Below, piece by piece: positions 56,864 to 64,000 of a stretch of 64,000 nt of DNA. The DNA lies in the NCBI GenBank assembly GCA_022818135.1, contig JAFMSR010000013.1, forward strand, positions 30,314,119-30,378,118, read 5' to 3'. The DNA comes from Saxidomus purpurata (Eukaryota; Mollusca; Bivalvia; Venerida; Veneridae). Positions within the stretch are counted from its first letter, which is position 1; each line of letters starts with the position of its first letter. The position numbers and the translations under genes were made by a program. The notes under the pieces were generated by a model that saw only the letters and a program-made list of their open reading frames with translations, was not told where the DNA came from and did no database searches.

Positions 56864-57812
56864 GTTCACAGTTCTTGAGGCACTAAACGTTAAAAGAGAC
56901 AGGGAGGAAATTAGTGTAAAGGTGACGGTAAAAAGCAAAACACGGATAACAAGCTGGGGAAAACGAAATGGGACAAAGCTGTCTGGTGTATTTGAGGACG
57001 ACACATCCAAGGTGGATTTCATTGGCTGTGATGGGGTTACCAAATATATGGATGCCAATTTGCAAGAAGGCAAGACTATTATTGTAAAAAATATACGTGT
57101 GAAATCCTGTAGTGACTCGTACACTAGAACGAGAAAAGATTTTCAACTGCTGTTCACCAATGATACGTCTATTTCAAGTACTGATGAAGGTCCACTCACT
57201 TCCCCAATAGACTTAACCCCATTGCATGATATTCAGCAGGTGGAAGATGGGTGCAGAGTAAATGTAGCTGGTCTTATACAAGATGTTGGCACTCTAGAGA
57301 AATATAATAACATTGATAGATTGGCTGTTAAAATCAGGGATGAAGACACATCAATTGACTGTACATATTGGAGGACATCTGCAAGAACTTTTGGTGGTAA
57401 AGTTGGTGATGTAATCATATTGGAAGGAGTATCTGTGAAGAAATACCCTACATTTACAGCACTGAATGGCTCATCTGGAGAATATACTTTGAATAGCAGT
57501 GAACCCATATTTAATAACCTCAGGTTTTTGGATTTACATACAAATACACAAAACATACTGACTCCAACGAAAGCCATGCCCAAAGAAGTAGAGTCAATAC
57601 AGAAACTTGACACTCATGTTGCTCGTCAGTCTGTTAATGCTGTAACCACTGGCCTTGTCCATGAATTGTACGATTTATGCCCATTGCAAGGTTGCGGCAA
57701 GTCAATGAGTAACAGAGATGGGACAGTCTTCTGCGATAAATGTAAACTAGAGCTATCACTAAATGTGATTAATACCCCCAAAAGACTGCTTTATAAACTG
57801 AAAAATTCGTAG
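56864..57812 (+). CDS. RPA1-like protein: OB folds A and B plus zinc ribbon (exon A)
   Basis: Acceptor TTTTGTTGAACTACAG precedes the exon at 56864. The frame (331 codons if read from 56817) matches the DNA-binding half of the large subunit of replication protein A. OB fold A covers about residues 30-125 (ISVKVTVKSKTRITSWGKRN...), OB fold B about 135-240 (VNVAGLIQDVG...IRDEDTSIDCTYWR...GDVIILEG). A zinc ribbon follows with Cys288, 293, 306 and 309 (CPLQGCGKS...FCDKCK), as in the third OB fold of RPA1. The RPA family binds single-stranded DNA in replication and repair. Sequence is strongly diverged, so a specialised paralogue (meiotic MEIOB-like, or derived from a Helitron-type RPA) is possible. 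The N-terminus (expected upstream exon) is missing. The frame ends at a TAG, but the true exon must end earlier to join the next. Confidence 0.8.
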
Positions 57813-57844
57813 TAACAGAATACCTTGCAAACAAACTAAAAAGA

Positions 57845-59097
57845 GATATTGTTCTTGGCAATAACTCTGTAATTTGTCAAGATAGAGTTATGGTTCTTGT
57901 ACACTGCACTTCCTCTAATTGTGCTTGACCATTGTATGAAGTTGTATTGAATTCCAACCAATAGTTTTCGAATAATGCTCCGGACAAGTAAAAGTAACAA
58001 AGGGCAATAACTCTGAAATGAGTCAAGATAGAGTTATTGTTCTTTCGCACTGCACTTCCTGTCATTGTGCTTGACCATTGTATGAAGTTGTATTGAATTC
58101 CAACCAGAAGTTTTCGAATAATGCTCCGGACAAGGAAAAGTAACAAAGGGCAATAACTCTGTAATTAGTCAAGATGGAGTTATAGTTCTTGTGCACTGCA
58201 CTTCCTCTCATTGTGCTTGACCATTGTATGAAGTTGTTTTGAATTCCAACTAGTACTTTTCAAGTTATGCTCCGGACAAGGAAAAGTAACAAAGGGCAAT
58301 AACTCTGTAATGAGTCAAGATGGAGTTATGGTTCTTGTGCACTGCACTTCCTCTCAATGTACTTGACCATTGTATGAGGTTATATTGAATTCCAACAGGT
58401 AGTTTTCAAGTAATGCTCTGGAGAATAAAAAAATAACAAAGGGCAATAACTCTGAAAATACTCTAGATAGAGTTATGGTTCTTGTACACTGCACTTCCTC
58501 TCATTGTGCTTCATCATTGTATGAAATTGTATTGAATTCCAACAGGTAGTTTTCAAGTTATGCTCCGGACAAGGAAAAACAACAAAGAGCAATAACTCTG
58601 TAATTAGTCAAGATGGAGTTATAGTTCTTGTGCACTGCACTTCCTCTCAATGTGCTTGACCATTGTATGAAGTTGTATTGAATTCCAACCAGTAGTTTTC
58701 AAGTTATGCTCCGGACAAGGAAAAGTAACAAAGGGCAATAACTCTGTAATTAGTCAAGATGGAGTTATAGTTCTTGTGCACTGCACTTCCTCTCAATGTG
58801 CTTGACCATTGTATGAAGTTGTATTGAATTCCAACCAGTAGTTTTCAAGTTATTCTCCGGACAAGGAAAACTAACAAAGGGCAATAACTCTGTAATTAGT
58901 CAAGATGGAGTTATAGTTCTTGTGCACTGCACTTCCTCTCAATGTGCTTGATCATTGTATGAAGTTGTATTGAATTCCAACAAGTAGTTTTCAAGTTATG
59001 CTCCGGACAAGGAAAATGCAACAGACCGACCGCCCGACCGACCAACCACCGGGTGACTCCTATATATCCCCCTAAACTTCGTTTTGGGGGTATAAAA
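57845..59097 (+). repeat. 146-bp tandem repeat array, copy 2 (between RPA1-like exons)
   Basis: GGCAATAACTCTG starts at 57857, 58003, 58149, 58295, 58442, about 58588, 58734 and 58880: eight units with a spacing of 146 or 147. The end block CGACCGCCCGACCGACCAAC, CACCGGGTGACTCC, CCCCTAAACTTCGTTTTGGG then GGTATAAAA matches copy 1. It separates exon A and exon B. Confidence 0.92.
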
Positions 59098-59101
59098 ATG
59101 T

Positions 59102-59683
59102 TACATTGTAAGTGGGACAGGTGTGAGGTTAAATGTTGTGATTTCCCAAAGCATAGTTATGTTTAATACAACAGTATGTAAGTTCCTGGGCATAGAGAAA
59201 TCTGAACTTGAAAATAAATCTGCTGATGATCTATTTCATTATGTTCAAGGTGTTGAACACAACTTCATCTTAACTCAAAGCAAGAAAGATGATGAATATT
59301 TGTGTGTTGACGTGAAGAAATTAAATCCAATCAATTCTCTTCTGCATCACGATGGCATCCTTGATGAAACTGAAATAAGAGTTCCTGTTGTGAGAGATAC
59401 TTACAATTGGGTTGAAAGTACAGGAGTCAGCACTACTGCTTGCATGAGCGCTGAGAACATACAAAGCTGCAGTTACAAGACAAACCCTTTAGTGTCTCAT
59501 AGAAGTGAAAAAAGACAATACCCTGTTGTACAAATGCCAACTGTTTCAAATGTCCTGCTGGAACATTTAGCAGTTGATGAACGAGAAGTTAATATTGGTG
59601 GTATTAACTTTGTACGGTGTACCGAACCAATCAATCCAGATGTATATACCCCTTTGGATTTGTCAAAAAAGATGCCACCATAA
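59102..59683 (+). CDS. RPA1-like protein: rest of OB fold C and C-terminal tail (exon B)
   Basis: The frame reads LNVVISQSIVMFNTTVCKFL, then a block aligning with the end of the RPA1 third OB fold (FNTTVCKFLG...LFHYVQGVEHNFIL...VDVKKLNP). This completes the fold begun by the zinc ribbon of exon A. A tail of about 110 residues without RPA counterpart follows and ends YTPLDLSKKMPP. The PLDLS (residues 177-181 of this frame) is a canonical CtBP-binding motif. The exact splice acceptor (candidates at about 59112, 59120 or 59127) is unresolved. A TAA ends the frame at 59683, but see 59665-59837. Confidence 0.7.
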   Translation, partial: YIVSGTGVRLNVVISQSIVMFNTTVCKFLGIEKSELENKSADDLFHYVQGVEHNFILTQSKKDDEYLCVDVKKLNPINSLLHHDGILDETEIRVPVVRDTYNWVESTGVSTTACMSAENIQSCSYKTNPLVSHRSEKRQYPVVQMPTVSNVLLEHLAVDEREVNIGGINFVRCTEPINPDVYTPLDLSKKMPP

Positions 59684-59837
59684 TACAGACAAGCTGCCTA
59701 CTTCTTTCTCTCATTCAGAGCGATATACACCTCTGGCTGATAGTTATGGAAATCCTATGGATTTATCATTCAGACAAACTATGCAACAAACAAGCAATAG
59801 GCTTGTAGTACCTAAGAAACGCTTGCGTTACGAATAA
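59665..59837 (+). CDS. Possible true C-terminus of the RPA1-like protein in the next frame
   Basis: After the A6 tract at 59665-59670, the neighbouring frame stays open to 59837 and looks coding: DKLPTSFSHSERYTPLADSY, NPMDLSFRQTMQQ, then VVPKKRLRYE. It echoes the YTPL and (P-x-DLS) elements of the first frame. The stop overlaps an AATAAA (59833-59838). One base fewer in the A tract would fuse the two frames. The motif repetition argues for an indel error or a recent frameshift. Confidence 0.5.
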
Positions 59838-59838
59838 A
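59833..59838 (+). terminator. Candidate poly(A) signal AATAAA
   Basis: Overlaps the TAA stop of the shifted frame of the RPA1-like gene. A canonical hexamer at the end of a coding region is compatible with a very short 3' UTR. Chance occurrence in AT-rich DNA cannot be excluded. Confidence 0.35.
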
Positions 59839-59839
59839 G

Positions 59840-60575
59840 CTTTCATGTACACATGTTGTTGAAATATTGTAATACATGAAGCTGTTACAGTTTTTTCTAT
59901 GTTATACAAATTGCTAGCAACTGTATTTATATTTATAATTGTCATTGTTACAGTCACCAAAGTATTGTAAGTGTCTAAGAGACAGAACATGTCATGGATG
60001 TTTAAGACTGTGCCTTTAATGGACATAAAGTAAAAATTAGTATGCTTGCTATGGCAATTACTGTTTAAATGGATCTTATTGGTATTACTAAATATTGTCT
60101 ATCAGATTAAACTTGTGTCTATTTTTTGCTATATTCACTAGTAGAGGAAATTGTAAAGTTTTGAATTAGCTAAAAGAAAGTACATTTCGCAAAATTTTAA
60201 CTTCCGCATTGTTAATATTCCTCCCATTTTGGATACTAGTTTAAACTTATTAACTGTTACGCTGTAATGTATGATATCAGAATCAATATTGAGTATTGCA
60301 ATAATAACAAGTATATTTAAACATGATTCTTGACTTAAACCATAGTTGTTAACTTGTTACAACACAATAAGCACATTTTCAAACATCAAGTGTATAATTA
60401 TCATATCAGAATGGCCTCCCTTTATTTATAAAGAAAACATTATTGATTTGGGCCTGGGTTAAAAATACAGATATATGAACTGTTTTAAAATTGTAAAAAT
60501 TAGAATTGCTAAAATTGAAACAGGATAAAAATTACAACACTAAGTTGCTACTTTCCCTTGTGGCTATGCCAGTCA
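59840..60575. other. 3' flank of the RPA1-like gene, no gene recognised
   Basis: AT-rich, no coding frame of note. Confidence 0.35.
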
Positions 60576-60579
60576 TAAC

Positions 60580-61545
60580 AAGAGCTGTCAGTAGGACAGC
60601 GTGCTCGACTTTTTTAGTGCTTGCCAATAAAACAAAACTTTGACAGTTAAGGGCACACAAGACTTTAACTAGGAATTTCTAAGTACAAATCAAGAAGAGT
60701 TATCTTCTTTTGCTTACAGATAGGTCTTACGATGGTACGTAAGTACTCCAACTTTCAAAGTAATATCTCAAATGGTTAAGTTAACAAGTGGAAATTTTAA
60801 CTGAGTTTCTAAGTCAAAAAGGGCCATAATTCAAATAAAATCCTTGACAGAATTACCTTCTCCTCCCCATGTTTGGGAATCATGATGGTAAACAAGTATT
60901 CCAACTTTCAAATTAATATCTCAAACAGTTCAGTCAAAAAGTGGACTGGTACGAAAAACTTAACCAAGATTCTAAGTTGATAAAAGGCCTAAATTTTTAA
61001 AACAAATCCCTGACAGAGTTACCTTCTCTTCCGTACAGATGGGGGTAATGATGTGAAATAGCATTAAAAGTTTCAAAGCAATATCTCAAAGGGTTAAGGT
61101 AATAAGTGGATTTTACCCATATTCAATGTATTTTCTAAGTCAAAAAGGGGCATAATTCTGTCAAAAACCTTGAAAGAGTTATGTCCTCTTGTCTGTTGAT
61201 GAAGGTCGTGATGGTAAACAAGTACGGTTAGTTTCAAAGCAATACCTCCAGTGGTTTTGAAATAAAGTGAGGTGGTACGAAAAACTTAACCAAGCTCAAT
61301 ACACTATCTAAGTCCAAAAAGGGCCATAATTCTGTCAAAAACCTTGACAGAGTTATGTACTCTTGTCTGTAGATGGAGGTTATGATGGTAAACAAGTATG
61401 GTAAGTTTCAAAGCCATACCTCTAATACTTTTGAAATAAAGTGGGGTGGTACGAAAAACTTAACCAAGGTGTGACCCAACGCCGACGCCGGGGCGAGTAG
61501 GATAGCTCCCCTTTTCATAGAAAAGTCGAGCTAAAAATATCACTT
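60580..61545 (+). repeat. AACAAGAGCTGTC dispersed repeat, intact copy
   Basis: Starts AACAAGAGCTGTCAGTAGGA then CAGCGTGCTCGACTTTTTTAG; ends GCCGACGCCGGGGCGAGTAG then AGAAAAGTCGAGCTAAAAAT. GCTCGACTTTT at the start and AAAAGTCGAGC at the end form inverted termini. The body is about five modules of roughly 150 bp (AAGTTTCAAAGCAATA(T/C)CTC, AAGTGG, ACTTAACCAAG, TCTAAGTC(A/C)AAAA, GTTATGT(C/A)CTCTTGTCTGT). Non-coding. Confidence 0.8.
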
Positions 61546-61789
61546 TTGGTGCCCACTCGGTGAAATTAAAACATGATTTTACACAGAAACCAACAATTAT
61601 CCACTCTTTGTATTTTTATTAGTATACATTTACAGATATGTATTTATTGTCCATAGTTTTCATATTGCATGTTTAGTATATTTGATATTGTAGTAACTGT
61701 ATTGCATATTAAATGTGAGCATGTACTTATTAAAGCTGTTGGCTTTGGGGTAAACTTTGGCTATGGTTCTAAATTGTTTGTTTCAAGAA

Positions 61790-62475
61790 CCATTCCTTTT
61801 AGCTTACCTGACTTCATGGTTATTCATAGCTTATGCATGGATGTTCTTTGCATGAAGCTCTACCAATATTGTTAAAAAAATTCAATTCCATGCAGAATTC
61901 TGGTTGCCATGGCAACAAATATGAAAAACTTGTTTCTTATTTCGAACAACAAGGCCTCAACCTTAGATATGTGGCATATAAATTGTTGAATTGACCTCTA
62001 CCAAGATTGCTCTAATTTTAACACTCTGATCAAGATTGAATTTGGTTGGAAATAACTTTCTTTTGCCATATGCTTATATAAAAAATTATTAAAATCTTCT
62101 ACTTTGAAACCACAAGGCCTACAACTTAAATATTTGCCATATTGTATTGGCTAGTGGTATTGACTCTACATTGTTCAAAATATATAACCCATGGATCATA
62201 ATTGACGTTGTCTGTGGGGTCACTTAGTTTTACATAGGCTTGTATAGTAAACACTTAAAAAGTCTTCTCCTTGAAAGAACAAGGCTTGGAGCTTAGATAT
62301 TTGGAAGGTAGTAGCCTGGCAGACTTCTTCAAAGTTTGTTCAAATTATGGTCCCTAGGGTGCAAGGCGATGGTCTTTAGTTTTAAAGATATCAATATAAG
62401 CAAACCTATATTGTAAATAGCATTGTTTAGTGGTCTTCCACCGGGCAACAGAACTTGTACCAAGGTGGCTTAATC
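61790..62475 (-). repeat. ACAAGAGGGCC / ATATCGCTCACC family, copy 3 (inverted)
   Basis: Reverse complement of the modules in 20236-21065 and 23190-23790: CATGAAGCTCTACCAATATTG, ATTCTGGTTGCCATGGCAAC, AAACCACAAGGCCTACAACTT, and near the end TAGTGGTCTTCCACC...CTTGTACCAAGGTGG. The expected start of the family (beyond 62470) is missing. Confidence 0.65.
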
Positions 62476-63300
62476 ATAATGTATTGGTGTCCCAAGTTTT
62501 GTTGTCAACTGTACAGAATAAGTCAATAAACCTGTGCACATAGCATACATATAATATTTGCTATCAAATTAGTGGTATTTCCATTTCGGTTATGTTACTT
62601 TAAAAAAAATTGCTTATCAATTCAAATAATAAACCTTACAATTAAAGACAGTACATTCTCATGACAGCCCCATTTGTTAATACCATATTCTGGTGAATCT
62701 CACAAAATAAATGGTTGTTTTACACTGTAAATAACACATGCTCACATACACCTATTACCATTTTAGTATTGCCATATTGACTTACCTTATGTTTTTAACT
62801 ATTTATGTGATTGTTTTTAATTTTGTGTTGCGTTTACTTTACTTCTATAGAGCATTTGTTTTCTAGTCGTAGTACAAACTACTGTTTGTTTTTCAGTTTT
62901 TTTTTATATATATTGAGATATGTTAATAGTAACTATAACACAAGTTTCAGTGGCTGATGGTAAATCTATGTTTGAGCAATTGTTTCACATTGACTTTGTT
63001 CCATTCAAGATGTTTACTGAGTACAGTCCTACTAAAAACACATATTTTAAAAACACTTTGATAGCTCTTTTGAGCTGCTTGAGAATGCTGCATGCAATTG
63101 TCCATTTTGCCATTTTGTGTATGTCTTTGTGTGTATGCATCCATCTGAGTTTAATATGTTTGCACTTTAATTATCAAAAGATGGAGGGGCTGTTGAATAA
63201 ATAGGTACAGATGTTTACCATCATGTGATTAGCATGCGTAAGAAATAGGTCCATTGGTTTAAGGCTACACTTTGAAGTTAAGCGTGTAATTTACAATAAC
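62476..63300. other. No gene recognised
   Basis: AT-rich. A 94-codon plus frame (62920-63204) has a hydrophobic leucine/cysteine stretch near its end but no splice or start context that supports a gene. Confidence 0.3.
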
Positions 63301-63324
63301 GTTTATTACCTATCTGATTTATGA

Positions 63325-63720
63325 GTGTAAAATTTTGATGAAACTTGGTACAAATGTCCATCATCATTTGATGATCTGTCATATGCAACAATCTAATCTC
63401 TTCTTCAAAGGTAAATGTCACACTTACAGGTCAAAGATCAGTTTTGAGCGTAATTCTGAGTTGGCTCTTAGTTTTTCTTTCTCATGCATGGTTAAATTTG
63501 GGTGTTACTTTACACAAATGTTCACCACCCTGAGACAGAATTCAAAACAGCATAGTCCCCAGGTCTAAGGTCAATGTCTTACTTAGCGTTTAAACATCAA
63601 CTTTAACAATGTCCCAAAATTTTGTCAAGATCATCGCTTCTTCAGGCATGGGGATACATTGATGTTACATGGCACAAACATTCACCACCATAGGCTACCA
63701 GTACTTTTACAAATAACTCC
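63325..63720 (+). repeat. Dispersed repeat units (GAAACTTGGTACAAATGTCC type)
   Basis: Modules TTGATGAAACTTGGTACAAA, CAAATGTTCACCACC, GTCCCCAGGTCTAAGGTCAA, and ACAAACATTCACCACCAT recur in diverged form every 100-180 bp. They recall units I know from bivalve repeats. The 77-codon frame is part of this repeat. Confidence 0.5.
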
Positions 63721-63834
63721 TCTTTGTTGTAACTGTAAATAGCATATATTGTAATATCTATTGTATTGCCTATAGAGAACCAATTGAGACCACATTTATT
63801 TAGTGCAACATGCAATTATATACATTATTTAAGC

Positions 63835-64000
63835 GTATATTGGCCTTTCAAACGCGGTAGCAATGTAATGTCGTTTCTGATTGGTGACGTCATTTGTATT
63901 TGCGACTATTAAATAACTTATATAATCGCAAAATTCAAAAAGCGTTTCAATTATCGTATACACACTCCGTTGGAAAATTGATAACTATTTAGTGATTTTG
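63835..64000. other. Promoter-like or MITE-end fragment at the window edge
   Basis: TATTGGCCTTTCAAACGCGG, then GATTGGTGACGTCATT (inverted CCAAT box next to a CRE). The same pairing occurs in the element at 30531-31171 and upstream of the gene at 36804. Cut by the window end. Confidence 0.3.

Noticed and set aside
57190..57225. SPIDLTPL in exon A as a third CtBP-type motif
   Set aside because: It aligns with the linker between OB folds A and B of RPA1, so structural conservation is the simpler explanation.
57842..59097. Tandem arrays as CRISPR
   Set aside because: Units are contiguous, 146 bp long, without short repeats separated by unique spacers, and the genome is eukaryotic.

Overview
This is an AT-rich, repeat-laden eukaryotic nuclear window with split genes: GT-AG introns, one GC-AG candidate, and introns of several kb. 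The dispersed repeats (GTGACCTTGACCTTTGAGG units, 146-bp GGCAATAACTCTG units, AACAAGAGCTGTC and ACAAGAGGGCC families, tRNA-derived SINEs) resemble those I remember from bivalve mollusc genomes. I therefore infer a marine bivalve, without a database search. No prokaryotic genes, CRISPR array or rRNA were seen. Most open frames of 60-100 codons lie in repeats.

Cellular gene content is sparse. (1) On the minus strand between 19751 and 5090, small exons with good splice sites encode a protein I do not recognise. The chain carries an in-frame TAG and two likely +1 shifts, so it is a decayed gene or contains sequence errors. (2) On the plus strand, 36804-43300 holds four phase-compatible exons of an unrecognised gene whose first intron appears to use a GC donor; it probably continues beyond. 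(3) On the plus strand, 56864-59837 encodes a divergent paralogue of the large RPA subunit (RPA1): two OB folds, a zinc ribbon and a third OB fold split by a repeat-filled gap. Its C-terminus carries a PLDLS motif and, after a possible frameshift in an A6 tract, a second PMDLS motif.

The rest is mobile DNA and repeats. 0-11 kb: a giant imperfect palindrome (1.0-4.0 kb), a second fold-back element (5.7-6.8 kb), a MITE and an inverted repeat with SINE-like arms (8.7-10.5 kb). 10.9-16.5 kb: four copies of a 1.36-kb satellite flanked by short inverted repeats. 17.2-18.2 kb: G-rich minisatellite. 20-24.2 kb: dispersed repeats, one nested inside another, and an ACCATGGT-rich segment. 24.3-29.9 kb: a broken CACTA (EnSpm) transposase on the minus strand, interrupted by a LINE 3' end and by a hAT-type element with an 8-bp target duplication. 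30.4-31.2 kb: two palindromic MITE-like elements. 32.0 kb: a CpG-rich promoter-like stretch. 34.5-35.2 kb: a dispersed repeat containing an implausible G/C homopolymer block. 38.3-41.5 kb: a 3.2-kb hAT-type fold-back element inside the first intron of gene 2. 42-43 and 57.8-59.1 kb: arrays of a 146-bp unit. 44.1-45.1 kb: a MITE with perfect 30-bp ends and a tandem duplication with NRF1-like sites. 47.6-54.3 kb: copies of an approximately 1.1-kb repeat and tRNA-like sequences. 60.6-63.7 kb: further dispersed repeats.

The most notable items are the RPA1 paralogue with CtBP-type motifs across a frameshift, the decayed minus-strand gene hosting a satellite array in its intron, and the density of large inverted-repeat elements.
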